From: an uncultured Lachnospiraceae bacterium | Lineage (GTDB): Bacteria; Bacillota; Clostridia; Lachnospirales; Lachnospiraceae | NCBI GenBank assembly: GCA_900550285.1 | Contig: URRW01000013.1 | Span: forward strand, 1 to 59,496 | Length of the DNA: 59,496 nt | Direction of reading: 5' to 3' | Shown: positions 15,320-24,113 of the stretch, piece after piece | How positions within the stretch are numbered: position 1 is the stretch's first letter | Layout: every line of letters begins with the position of its first letter | The notes under the pieces: model-generated | What the model was told of the DNA's origin: nothing | Databases searched by the model: none | Seen by the model: the letters and a program-made list of their open reading frames with translations, nothing else | Made by a program: the position numbers and the translations under genes

Positions 15320-17395
15320 TTACAGCTGCAGATTTCCTTCCATGCCTGCAAAATCCACTGTCCGCACCGTGCCGTCCTTTAAGGCGATCCGCACGGCTCC
15401 ATAGCTTCCCAGCCCTTCCGGATCGGCGTAGTCCGTTTTTTTGACCGGAAAGATCTCGTCCTCTTCAAAATCCTCAAGGCTTTCCTTCGTGATTACCTGC
15501 GAGATCAGCACATAAGGGCCGAAATGATAGTGCTCCCTGCGCGCCGTTTTTGCGTAAAGCACGATGGATTTTTCAGAATCCGGGTTCGTCCCGCTGCTGT
15601 GGGTCAGGCACAGCTCGTCCCAGCCGTCGTAAACCGTCATGGCAAGCTGTTTTTCCTTCCCGCAAAAATCATGCCCCTTCAAAACGACAGCCTTTGCGCC
15701 GTCCTTTTCCAGATATGTGATCTCTGTGCCGTTATCCGGAAAACCGTAAGCGCCCAGCGTTACCGAAACCGGATGACCGTACAGCCTGAGCTTATCCGCC
15801 CGCATGACGCCATAGGGAACCGGGAAATCCGCCAGGTCAAGGGCGTTCATCCAGTGGCATTCCTTTCCCGCCTCGTATCCGAAAAACTGTCTCCGATACA
15901 GCACGCCGTCCCTTTGCCCGTGCCAGAGCGTCGCGTTTGCCCGTTCCAGCACATCCGGCGCATATCCGCTGCGCGTCAGGTCCCGGATCACATACTGCTG
16001 GGCTTCCACCTCCCCTGCCGTCATCTTTCTGTCATCCAGCTTGGGGGCAGCCTCCCACGGATATTTTGTATTAAAGCACAGCTTGGAATAATTCCACATG
16101 CCGTGAATGTCGTCCTTTCCCTTGACGACCTTTCCGCTCCTTAAAATTGTTTCCCCGTTTGCCTGATGATTGGAAAAACACAGCGCCGGGCCGTCCAGCA
16201 CCGTTACCCTTGTCTCCTTTTCGGAAAGCTCCTCCCACACGCCGTTGTGCTCCTTTGCCGTCCAGAACGGATGGTCTGCCGGAAGATGCAGGCACAAAAA
16301 CGCCTTTCCCAGCCAGAACGGCGACTCCGCGCAGGAATAGCCCTGCACAAGCGGCATGAACTGCCCGTAAAAGCCAAGCGTCGGAACGCCCTTAAACCGG
16401 AAATCCTCCCTCGTCAGAAACTGCAGCAGGGAGCCGGAGGAAATCCGCCTTGCCAGCCCCGGATCAGCCTTTGCATTTTTCAAAAGCATATTTCCGTCAA
16501 AAGCGCTCGTCGCCGCATTCCGGTAAATATTGCTGCGCCCCCACATATTCGTAAAGCCGTCCCGGTCAAAAAATTCCGCATAGGATTCCATCAGCGCATT
16601 GGAATGCGCTTCAAACTGCCCCGCGATATAAGGCATATGCTCATAGCCGTACCACAGATTCCAGATCGGCGCATAGACGTTGAACGCCCAGCAGGAATAA
16701 TAATCGAAGCAGTGGCCGTCCCTGTACCAGCCGTCCCCCGCATAAAAATCCAGCACCGACTTTGCGTGCTCCAACATAATCCCCTCGTCCACCGGATAGC
16801 CTTCCATATGTAAAAACGCCATATCCAGCATGTTAAAAAGCCGCCAGTTCTGCGGAACCGTATTGCCGTGCGCATACCCGCTCAAAAAGCCAGCGATCAG
16901 ATCCCGTTCCTCTTTTGTATAAGTGTCCCAGATCTCCTCCCGGCAGATCCACAGACAGATGACAAGCGCGCACGTTTCCACCGTCTGCTGGAACGCGCGC
17001 AGCGGATCGCCGGTCAGCCGCTGCAGCTGCTCATACGTTCCGACCGACTGCTCATCCTCCGGCATACACGACCGCAGAATGTGCGATTTATAATAATCCC
17101 GCAGCGAATACCCGGCGACCGTCAGCCCCGGATCCTCATGGATCAGCGGCGCGGCGATAAACAGCGTCCGCGTCAGCCCCTCAAAATATTCTGCCTTAAA
17201 TTCCCATACCGCGTCTTTGCTGTGCGGATACGTTACCTTCGTCTCCTTGCGCGGCATCACCACCGGATCGTCAAACGATGCGATATTTTCAAAAATCCCC
17301 TCCAACAGATATTTTCCCGCTTCGATCCAGCTTTCCCGTGTCAGCCCCGTGTACGGGCTTAAATCAAAGTCCAGCGTTTTCGGTGTAAATACCAT
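15320..17395 (-). CDS. DUF2264-family protein (GH154-like)
   Basis: A 691-residue cytoplasmic protein of the DUF2264 type. The N-terminal (alpha/alpha)-barrel part runs to about residue 370; landmarks are EYFEGLTRTLFIAAPLI (about 70-86), GDGWYRDGHCFDYYSCWAF (about 215-233) and MWGRSNIYRNAA near 285. A beta-rich C-terminal part follows. As far as I know this domain is now linked to CAZy family GH154 with beta-glucuronidase activity; the function here is inference. The start at 17395 has a GGAGGATAG site; the upstream frame to 17497 is leader. First gene of the operon with the GH50-like enzyme. Confidence 0.7.
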   Translation of the reverse strand: MVFTPKTLDFDLSPYTGLTRESWIEAGKYLLEGIFENIASFDDPVVMPRKETKVTYPHSKDAVWEFKAEYFEGLTRTLFIAAPLIHEDPGLTVAGYSLRDYYKSHILRSCMPEDEQSVGTYEQLQRLTGDPLRAFQQTVETCALVICLWICREEIWDTYTKEERDLIAGFLSGYAHGNTVPQNWRLFNMLDMAFLHMEGYPVDEGIMLEHAKSVLDFYAGDGWYRDGHCFDYYSCWAFNVYAPIWNLWYGYEHMPYIAGQFEAHSNALMESYAEFFDRDGFTNMWGRSNIYRNAATSAFDGNMLLKNAKADPGLARRISSGSLLQFLTREDFRFKGVPTLGFYGQFMPLVQGYSCAESPFWLGKAFLCLHLPADHPFWTAKEHNGVWEELSEKETRVTVLDGPALCFSNHQANGETILRSGKVVKGKDDIHGMWNYSKLCFNTKYPWEAAPKLDDRKMTAGEVEAQQYVIRDLTRSGYAPDVLERANATLWHGQRDGVLYRRQFFGYEAGKECHWMNALDLADFPVPYGVMRADKLRLYGHPVSVTLGAYGFPDNGTEITYLEKDGAKAVVLKGHDFCGKEKQLAMTVYDGWDELCLTHSSGTNPDSEKSIVLYAKTARREHYHFGPYVLISQVITKESLEDFEEDEIFPVKKTDYADPEGLGSYGAVRIALKDGTVRTVDFAGMEGNLQL

Positions 17396-17440
17396 GATAC
17401 TATCCTCCATTTCGATGATGTGTGCCTCAAAATATACAGA

Positions 17441-17472
17441 GACAGGCGGCGGGCGCAAGGGCGACGCCTGTC
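17441..17472 (-). promoter_or_regulatory. Leader hairpin of the DUF2264/GH50-like operon
   Basis: GACAGGCG (17441-17448) and CGCCTGTC (17465-17472) form a perfect 8-bp stem in the 5' leader, with a GC-rich loop and no T-run behind it. It lies about 30 bases downstream of the predicted -10 element (TATAAT on the minus strand, 17503-17508). The matching -35 is poor, which would fit a promoter that needs an activator. Confidence 0.45.
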
Positions 17473-17580
17473 CTATATGCCCGGGCACTTCTTTCACCTC
17501 AGATTATATCAAAGTTCTTTTCATAAGAAGTGGAAAATACTGACCTTTTTATAGAAATAGCCCCTTAAATCACTCCCGCC

Positions 17581-18648
17581 TTACCGCTTCTGCTGCTCCC
17601 CCAGCGCCTCGTCCAGCGCCCGCGCGATCGCCGAAACCCGGTCGCGCTGCAAATGATAAAAATAGCGGTTGTCCCGCATCACGCTCTGTATGATCCCATT
17701 GTTATGGAGCATGTCCAGATGATGCGAGATCGTCGCCGGAGTCAGCTTTAACCGGCGGGCGATCTCCGCCTGATAGCAGTCCTGCTGCGCCAAAAGAAAC
17801 AGGATCTTCATTTTTGTCTCATCCGTAAAGCATTTGAGCCGCGCCGTCAGCCCCTCTGCGTCCTCTGTCCCGCTTCCTTCCAGACTGTCCATGACAAAAA
17901 ACAGCAGCCCGACGCCCAGCACCTCCTTCCCCCTTTCCGGACATCCTTCCGGTGCATCCCCATAATCGTCCTCATAATCCCAGCTCATATTAAGCCCCAG
18001 CAAAAGCGGCATGATCTCCGTCCCCTCCGGTATTTCCAGCGCCAGCCGCTTTCCCAGACGCTCCTTTGCATTCGGCTGTTCCAGAAACTGACCCGCATAG
18101 TCAAACAGATGGGCATACTGCTCCAGACAAGGTTCAATCAGCTCTGCCGCCCGTTCCACCATGGCACACAGCCGTTCCAGTACCGGATGCGGATTCAGCC
18201 ACACCTCCAATATCCGGTATTTTACCATTTCTGAAATCTCCGCCGCAAAAAGCGCTTCCTGCACCGCCTTCCTTTCCATCTGCTCCGACGGCTCTATCCC
18301 CAGCGCCATCTTCACAAAGTTCATGCCCTCGTCCTTCAAAAATCGCTCTTCCAAATATTCCGAAGGCTTTCTGCCGCTTCCCGGATCGTGGTACAGCAGC
18401 CACAAAAGCTGCCCGATCTGCCAGGATTCCCTGAGCGAAAAGGAAAACAGCCCGTCCTGAAGCGGCTCCTTTTCATTGACCATGCGTCTGATCTTTTCGC
18501 AGACCTCCAATATTTCCTGCGCCTTCTGCAGGCGGCTGCGCCGAAACAGCCCCTTTCGCAGCGCACCGTAATTTCTGTCCTCCGGACGGCTGCACTCCAT
18601 CAAAAGCGCTGCCGCCTCCTCGTATATGTCCGGTTTTAAAAGCTTCAA
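17581..18648 (-). CDS. ArsR-type regulator with large N-terminal domain
   Basis: A 355-residue protein whose DNA-binding domain sits at the C-terminus. The winged helix-turn-helix is readable at about 275-340 (FTDETKMKILFLLAQQDCYQ, then AEIARRLKLTPATISHHLDM), typical of ArsR. The first 265 residues form a helical domain that I do not recognise; it probably senses a ligand or dimerises. The start is inferred to be TTG at 18648 because an AGGAGG lies 10 bases upstream and there is no ATG at the N-terminus. The gene follows the MFS exporter by 31 bases in the same operon, which carries a perfect inverted repeat at its promoter, so it most likely controls that operon. Confidence 0.75.
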   Translation of the reverse strand: MKLLKPDIYEEAAALLMECSRPEDRNYGALRKGLFRRSRLQKAQEILEVCEKIRRMVNEKEPLQDGLFSFSLRESWQIGQLLWLLYHDPGSGRKPSEYLEERFLKDEGMNFVKMALGIEPSEQMERKAVQEALFAAEISEMVKYRILEVWLNPHPVLERLCAMVERAAELIEPCLEQYAHLFDYAGQFLEQPNAKERLGKRLALEIPEGTEIMPLLLGLNMSWDYEDDYGDAPEGCPERGKEVLGVGLLFFVMDSLEGSGTEDAEGLTARLKCFTDETKMKILFLLAQQDCYQAEIARRLKLTPATISHHLDMLHNNGIIQSVMRDNRYFYHLQRDRVSAIARALDEALGEQQKR

Positions 18649-18679
18649 CTTTAAATTGCCTCCTTTTTTATGCAAAAAC

Positions 18680-19942
18680 TCATTCCCCGCCGTCCTCTTT
18701 TCCTTCCGTCTGCAAAAGCCCCGCCGTTTTCCACCGGGAAAACAGCAGCACACAGCCAAAAGCCCCGACAGCCGCCGCCGTAAAGATTTCCTCTACGCCC
18801 ATGTGCTCCACCAGCGCCGCCACGAGAAAGGAGATCGCCGGCGACGCTATCGTTACCGCCGAATTAAAAAATCCCGTTGCCCGCGCCATATAGCCTTCGT
18901 CCACTGCCTTTACAAACAAAACATTAAACAGATTGCTGATCAGACCGGTGCAGACGCCCACGGCTGCGGAAACAAGAAAAAGCCCGGCATATTTTCCGGT
19001 TCCAAGCCCTGCCACCGCCAGCAAAAGGATCACATACAGCCCTTCCCCCGTATAAGCCGCCATAATGATCTTCTGACCGCCAAGCTTCTCTGCCAGCTTC
19101 GGATACAGAAGCATCCCTGCGATCATCCCTACAGTCTGGGCAATCCCCATCATCGAAATCACCTCGCCCGCTCCGCCGAATACCCGCGCCGCATACGGCG
19201 CCTGAAGCGCCCCGATCATCCCGCCGATCATATTGAACAAAAGCGCCGAAATGACAAGCAGCAAAAACAGGTCGTTTTTGCGCAGATACAGGACGCCGCC
19301 TTTCATCTCCTCTGCGTACTCCCTCAGCTTCCCGAGAAGATTATCCGACTTTTCCCGCTCTTTTGCAAGCTCCTCATAACGGATGCTGCGGATCAAAACG
19401 GCAGAGATCAGATACGTCCCCATGTCGATCCAGAACGCTCCCGCCATCCACACCGCCGTCAAAATGCCGCCCAGTGCCATCCCCGCCACCTGAAAAATCA
19501 TCGAAAGCGTCCTGGACAGGCTTAAACAGCTGTCATATTCCTCCTTTTTTAAAAGCTGCGGCACAAACGAGGATCCGCAGGGAACCCGCAGCGCTTCCAC
19601 CGTATTCATCAGAAACGTCGTCAAAAGCAGCATCCACGGCTTTAGCTCCCCCGTCAAAAACAGCGCCAGCACGACGCCGACCATCCCCGCGCGCACCACG
19701 TCTGCCCGGATCATTACCCGCTTTTTTTGGCAGCGTTCCGCGATCGGGCCTGCAATCGTCTGAAACAGCGCCGTCGGCAAAATGTTGAGCGCCGCCACAA
19801 GGGCGCTCAAAGACGCGCTCTGGCTGATCTCATACGTCAGCCACGTAAACGCTACCCCGTCCACGCTGTCCCCAAACGTATTGATCACGTTTGCCGCCGT
19901 CATCTTCATAAAATCCCTGTTCTGAAAAAATTTCCTGTACAT
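18680..19942 (-). CDS. MFS efflux transporter
   Basis: A 420-residue, 12-segment major facilitator protein of the type related to macrolide exporters and EntS. Features are NTFGDSVDGVAFTWLTYEIS near residue 20, the loop motif GPIAERCQKKRVMIRADVVR (residues 64-83) that matches the MFS cytoplasmic loop 2-3 pattern, and a second half starting near residue 215. The start has a GGGGAGG site. Paired with the ArsR-like regulator gene, it probably exports a toxic or signalling compound that the regulator detects. The substrate cannot be told from sequence. Confidence 0.85.
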   Translation of the reverse strand: MYRKFFQNRDFMKMTAANVINTFGDSVDGVAFTWLTYEISQSASLSALVAALNILPTALFQTIAGPIAERCQKKRVMIRADVVRAGMVGVVLALFLTGELKPWMLLLTTFLMNTVEALRVPCGSSFVPQLLKKEEYDSCLSLSRTLSMIFQVAGMALGGILTAVWMAGAFWIDMGTYLISAVLIRSIRYEELAKEREKSDNLLGKLREYAEEMKGGVLYLRKNDLFLLLVISALLFNMIGGMIGALQAPYAARVFGGAGEVISMMGIAQTVGMIAGMLLYPKLAEKLGGQKIIMAAYTGEGLYVILLLAVAGLGTGKYAGLFLVSAAVGVCTGLISNLFNVLFVKAVDEGYMARATGFFNSAVTIASPAISFLVAALVEHMGVEEIFTAAAVGAFGCVLLFSRWKTAGLLQTEGKEDGGE

Positions 19943-20005
19943 AAGCCTCCCCTTCCGCGCATCCGGCCTGCAATCCGGATTCTATCATAGACGGAATATA
20001 TTTTT

Positions 20006-20034
20006 ATTAGATATATAACTAATTTTATTGTCAC
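20006..20034 (-). promoter_or_regulatory. Promoter of the MFS/ArsR operon
   Basis: On the minus strand GTGACA (20029-20034) and TCTAAT (20006-20011) are spaced by 17 bases, each one mismatch from consensus. The -10 hexamer lies inside the left arm of the inverted repeat at 20006-20056, so a bound regulator would block it. Confidence 0.55.
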
Positions 20035-20056
20035 TTATATTTGTTATATATCTAAT
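20006..20056. promoter_or_regulatory. Perfect 14-bp inverted repeat, candidate operator
   Basis: ATTAGATATATAAC at 20006-20019 is repeated in exact inverted form at 20043-20056, with a 23-base spacer holding the -35 hexamer. The two arm centres are 37 bp apart, between three and four helical turns. A further half-site TATCTAATA lies near 20113. The element is in a very AT-rich stretch upstream of the MFS gene. Confidence 0.6.
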
Positions 20057-20253
20057 TTTATTTTTATCTTACATCTACATTTTATAATTGTCAAATATAA
20101 TGTTTCATATTTATCTAATATCTTGTGGCAAGCAATCTCTTTTCAGATCAAATCCCGCAAAGCAGGATGAACCGTGAGAAGGGCGCATATCGACGCCACC
20201 GGCTTGCAGATGCAGTCGTTTTGCAGATGCGGCCAGCCTTGTCCATGTCTTTA

Positions 20254-20416
20254 TGCTACAATTTATTCAAGTGAATTGACTGATAGCGCAGAAGCGCAGG
20301 AGGCATTGAAGAAAAATATGGAATTAACGAAAAATGATTACGGCAGTCTCTGTACGGAAATGTATGAAAATTATTGCGGCAGGTCAGGCACAACGCCCTC
20401 CCTGCCGCATTTTTAA
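20254..20416 (+). ncRNA. Candidate small transcript (or 32-aa ORF) with own promoter and terminator
   Basis: An extended -10 box TGCTACAAT (20254-20262) is followed about 110 bases later by a strong intrinsic terminator: TGCGGCAGG (20375-20383) pairs with CCTGCCGCA (20401-20409), followed by five T residues. In between, an AGGAGG at 20298-20303 precedes a frame starting MELTKNDYGSL at 20319 and ending at 20416, inside the terminator. The spacing from AGGAGG to that ATG is long (about 15 bases). The peptide matches nothing I know. It could be an RNA, a small protein, or the remnant of a lost gene. The surrounding 19943-20428 interval otherwise holds only the MFS promoter and operator. Confidence 0.35.
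20375..20414 (+). terminator. Intrinsic terminator on the plus strand
   Basis: Nine-pair GC-rich stem followed by TTTTT. It faces away from the MFS operon and towards the GH35 gene end, so it ends a plus-strand transcript; on the minus strand it offers the GH35 gene only a weak T-tract. Confidence 0.7.
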
Positions 20417-20428
20417 CGCGCTTCTCCC

Positions 20429-22195
20429 TTATCCCAGATCCGGCTCGCTGCGCAGCGCGATCGTGCCCGGCGCTTTGCCTTCCGTTTCAAACAGGAGAAT
20501 TTTGTTTTCACCTTTTTTCAAGAGAGGGGCAGGGATATACAGACGCTTCTGCGGCCCGATCTCCCAAAACCGCCCGATGTTGAAGCCGTTGACAAAAGCG
20601 CAGCCCTTGCCCCAGCCTTCAAAATCAAGGAACGTATCCCCCGTTTCCTCTGCCTCAAATGTAAATTCATAAAATCCCGGCGTGCCCTCCTTCGGCTCCT
20701 TTGAAAAATCCAGCCCCGACAGCTCCTCCATCGGCAGGCAGTACGCCTTCCAGTGATAGTGCTGGTGATCGTTTATCGTCACGCACTGGTCGATCCCCTT
20801 CCTCTGCTTTTCCAGCGCGGGGCCAAAATTGACGCGTCCCATATTTTCCATAAGGATCGACAGCTTTTCCCCTTTTTTCACGGGAGGCTCAAAGGTGCAC
20901 GCTTCCAAAAGCTCCCTGTCATACAGCGTCGCCACGGGCTTTTCATCCACAAACACATTCGCCCGGTCGTTCGCCCCGTAGAGGCGCAGCTTCTCCATAT
21001 CACCTCCGCGCTTCCAATCGCTTTCATATAAAATGTAGCCGTAGCCCTGTCCCAGCCGTTCCATCGACTTCGGAGCGATCATTTCAACCGGCTTTGCCAG
21101 ATTGTCCAAATTTTCAAACAGCCCCGCGCGCCGCTTTACGGTCAGCGTTCCGTAATCCCTACGTTTGATGTCCGTTGAAAATTCCACCTCCGGGACCGGC
21201 GCGTGCTCTGCGATCACCTTCCGGAACGCCTCGTACTTTGGCGTCAGCTGCCCGTCCTCCGTCAGCACCGCGTCATAATCATAGGAAGTCACGTCCGGCG
21301 TCAGCACGTCGTAATAGTTGGAGCCGTTCGTGAAGCCGAAATTCGTCCCGCCGATGAACATATACAGGTTCACGCTGCCCTCTGTCAAAATCTCGTCCAG
21401 ATCCTTCGCATGCCCTGCAATGTCCCCGGTCTGATGGCACTCCACTCCCCAGTGATCAAACCAGCCCACCCAGAATTCCATGCACATCAGCGGCTGCTTC
21501 CCGCACATTTTCCGGCGCATTACCCCAAACTGCTCTTTTCCCTTGGAGCCGAAATTCCCGGTCTGCAAAACGCCGTCTGCCTTTCCGCAGTCAAAGGCGT
21601 CGCCCCACGGCCCGTCCGAGGTCACAAGCGGGACGCTGCAGCCGCAGTCTGTCATCAGCTTTTTCATGTATTCCAGATATTCGCTGTCATCCCCGTAATA
21701 GCCGTATTCATTTTCAATCTGCATCAAAATGACCGGACCGCCCTGCGTGATCTGCAGCGGCGCGATCACCTCGAACAGCTTTTCATAATATTCCCGCACA
21801 TGCTTTAAATAAGGCTCGTACATGCAGCGCAGCTTCATGCCGTCCTCCTTTAACAGCCACCACGGCAGGCCGCCGAACTCCCATTCCGCGCAGATGTAGG
21901 GCGAAGGACGCAGGATCACCCACAGCCCCAGCTTCTGTGCCGTCTTTACAAAACGGGCAATATCCAGCATCCCCGAAAAATCAAACTTTCCTTTTTCCTT
22001 TTCATGCAGATTCCACGGGATGTAGGTTTCCACCGTATTGCAGCCCAGCGCCTTTAACTTTTCCAGCCGGTCCTGCCAGTATTCCGGGAGCACCCTGAAA
22101 TAATGCATCCCGCCGGAAATGATCTTCATTTTTTCCCCGTCCAGATAAAACTCGTCCTTTATTTCAAATGTATGTCCCATCTGACTTGCACCCAT
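20429..22195 (-). CDS. Beta-galactosidase, glycoside hydrolase family 35
   Basis: A 588-residue cytoplasmic retaining beta-galactosidase. The GH35 barrel (about 8-330) shows GGMHYFRV near residue 28, the acid/base Glu163 in LMQIENEYG and the nucleophile Glu240 in MCMEFWVGWFDHWG. C-terminal beta-sandwich jelly-roll domains follow, ending with the galactose-binding-like FVNGFNIGRFW (about 550). An alternative start MGHTFEI lies at 22180; neither has a strong ribosome binding site. It is the last gene of the importer operon, 160 bases after the solute-binding protein gene, with a GC-rich hairpin between them that may reduce its expression. It would release terminal galactose from imported oligosaccharides. 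Confidence 0.93.
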   Translation of the reverse strand: MGASQMGHTFEIKDEFYLDGEKMKIISGGMHYFRVLPEYWQDRLEKLKALGCNTVETYIPWNLHEKEKGKFDFSGMLDIARFVKTAQKLGLWVILRPSPYICAEWEFGGLPWWLLKEDGMKLRCMYEPYLKHVREYYEKLFEVIAPLQITQGGPVILMQIENEYGYYGDDSEYLEYMKKLMTDCGCSVPLVTSDGPWGDAFDCGKADGVLQTGNFGSKGKEQFGVMRRKMCGKQPLMCMEFWVGWFDHWGVECHQTGDIAGHAKDLDEILTEGSVNLYMFIGGTNFGFTNGSNYYDVLTPDVTSYDYDAVLTEDGQLTPKYEAFRKVIAEHAPVPEVEFSTDIKRRDYGTLTVKRRAGLFENLDNLAKPVEMIAPKSMERLGQGYGYILYESDWKRGGDMEKLRLYGANDRANVFVDEKPVATLYDRELLEACTFEPPVKKGEKLSILMENMGRVNFGPALEKQRKGIDQCVTINDHQHYHWKAYCLPMEELSGLDFSKEPKEGTPGFYEFTFEAEETGDTFLDFEGWGKGCAFVNGFNIGRFWEIGPQKRLYIPAPLLKKGENKILLFETEGKAPGTIALRSEPDLG

Positions 22196-22355
22196 ACAGC
22201 TTTTCAGAAAGCCTGCCTTTCCTCATATTTTCACGCGCCTTTTGGCGCAGCCCCTCCGGCAGATCCCGCCGGCTTTTTGGGGGCAAATGAGGGATGGACT
22301 TTTGACGGCCCATCCCCCTCTTTGCGGAAGCCTTACGCTTACCGTCCTTTCCGGC

Positions 22356-24029
22356 TTATTCGCCGTAAACCTCGTCGATCTGTCTCTGGATCTCTTCCGT
22401 TACGATGTCGATTCCCGCATCCTTTAATGCCTGCTGATATTCTGCAACGATCTCTTCTGCAGTTCCGCTGTATTTACCAAAGGAAATCTGCTTCATGTAG
22501 TTTGTATGGATCTCGTTGATATTTGCAATATAGGACTGGATGTTGTCGTTGTTTAAGATAAACTGTCCGTAAGGATAGTCAATCTTAATCCCATCGTATT
22601 CTGCATACAGCGCGTCGATCTTCTCCCAGTCTCTGGAAGCGTCTCTGATCTCCAGATCATCGTTTCTGCCCCACCAGAAGTTGGTAACGCCGTTTACGTT
22701 CTGAGTATCTGCGTTGTAGCCTTCCGGAGTGGTCTTCATGCCGTCCTCGGTCATCTCCCAGGACACGCCTTCCTGACCGTAGCAGAGAAGCTGGTAGCAC
22801 TCAGGATCGTTGCGCAGCATATCATAAACCATCAGCGCTCTCTCCGGGTTCTCAGAGCCTGCGGAAACTGCCATCGCGCCGTGTGTGATATTTAACGCAA
22901 CTACGTTTCCTGTCTCCTGACCAAAATAGAAGAAGCCTGTTTCCGCATCCTCATCCGTTTCATAGATCGTGTTCTGGGGAGTCTTGCTTACCAGATCTGT
23001 CCATGTCTGGGTGTGGTGCTGTTCTGCCGCAACCTTGCCGACCCTGTAATCGTCACGGTTTGTGGATGAAGTATTATTCAGCACGTCTGTCTGCCATACG
23101 CCGATCTCATCCCATTCCTTCATCATCTTTGCAAATTCCACAAGGGAATCCGTGTCTGTCATATAAGGGGAATAGATCGTGTAAAGATCGTCCTTTGTGC
23201 CGCCCCACATACCGTTTGCGCTGATACCGTCGATGGAAACATAATCGGAATGGGAAGCGATCCATCCGCTTACCAGCTGACCGTACTGCGTGCCGTCGGA
23301 ATCCCACGGGATGATGTCGGGATAAGTCTCTTTTACATATTTAAAGTAGGTCGTCATATCCTCCCAGCTCTGGACGCCGTCTGTAAGACCAGCTTCCTTC
23401 GCCCAGTCAAGGCGGTAAATGAAGCCGTGGTTCGTCCACTGCGCGTAATTATCCTCGGGGATCAGATAAATTTCGCCGTCATATTTGCACAGATCCCAGT
23501 GCTCCTGCGGAACGCTTGCCCATGTCTTAGGCGCATAGGTCTGCAGCATCTCTTCGGACAGCTCCAAAAACGCGCCGTTTTTCGCATTCGGCCACGCATC
23601 CAGCCAGTCGGAAGCCGTTCCCACCAGATCCACGGAGCCGTCCATCTGTGCCAGCGTCAGGTTGTAATTGGAAAGATAATCCGTCCAGGAGATGTAGTAA
23701 ATCTGCAGCTCCGCGTTGATCTTCTCCGTCAGGATGTCGTTTAATTCCGCCAGCGCCGCATCCGTTGTGGCAGCCAGCTCGCCGGAAGGCTTGTCGCCCG
23801 TTGTCATGTAATTGATCACCACATGCTCGGATGTGTCGATCTCCGACCAGGCATCCCACGCGTCCCCTGTGGACGCTGCTGCGCTTCCTGTCTCCCCGCC
23901 CGCAGAAGCGTCTTCCTCTGCCGCAGTATTGCCTGCCGCCGGAGCGGACTCCTCTGCGCCGCCTCCGCATGCGGTCAGCCCTGTCACCATCGTCGTTGCC
24001 AGAAACAGTGCAAGAACTCTCTTTTTCAT
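22356..24029 (-). CDS. Sugar ABC transporter substrate-binding lipoprotein (LplA type)
   Basis: A 557-residue family 1 extracellular solute-binding protein. The N-terminus is a lipoprotein signal with lipobox LTAC (Cys21), followed by an Ala/Glu/Ser-rich linker to about residue 55. The length and the LplA-like permeases beside it point to import of complex oligosaccharides rather than simple sugars. It has a GGAGG site before the start. No ATPase gene is in the cluster; such LplABC systems usually share a common MsmK-type ATPase encoded elsewhere. Confidence 0.9.
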   Translation of the reverse strand: MKKRVLALFLATTMVTGLTACGGGAEESAPAAGNTAAEEDASAGGETGSAAASTGDAWDAWSEIDTSEHVVINYMTTGDKPSGELAATTDAALAELNDILTEKINAELQIYYISWTDYLSNYNLTLAQMDGSVDLVGTASDWLDAWPNAKNGAFLELSEEMLQTYAPKTWASVPQEHWDLCKYDGEIYLIPEDNYAQWTNHGFIYRLDWAKEAGLTDGVQSWEDMTTYFKYVKETYPDIIPWDSDGTQYGQLVSGWIASHSDYVSIDGISANGMWGGTKDDLYTIYSPYMTDTDSLVEFAKMMKEWDEIGVWQTDVLNNTSSTNRDDYRVGKVAAEQHHTQTWTDLVSKTPQNTIYETDEDAETGFFYFGQETGNVVALNITHGAMAVSAGSENPERALMVYDMLRNDPECYQLLCYGQEGVSWEMTEDGMKTTPEGYNADTQNVNGVTNFWWGRNDDLEIRDASRDWEKIDALYAEYDGIKIDYPYGQFILNNDNIQSYIANINEIHTNYMKQISFGKYSGTAEEIVAEYQQALKDAGIDIVTEEIQRQIDEVYGE

Positions 24030-24113
24030 AAAAAACCTCCGTTCATAAAATAAAATTTATTATTTCTCCCGTCCCAGCGGGTGAATAACCATGTTTCCTT
24101 GTTTTCCGGCGCG

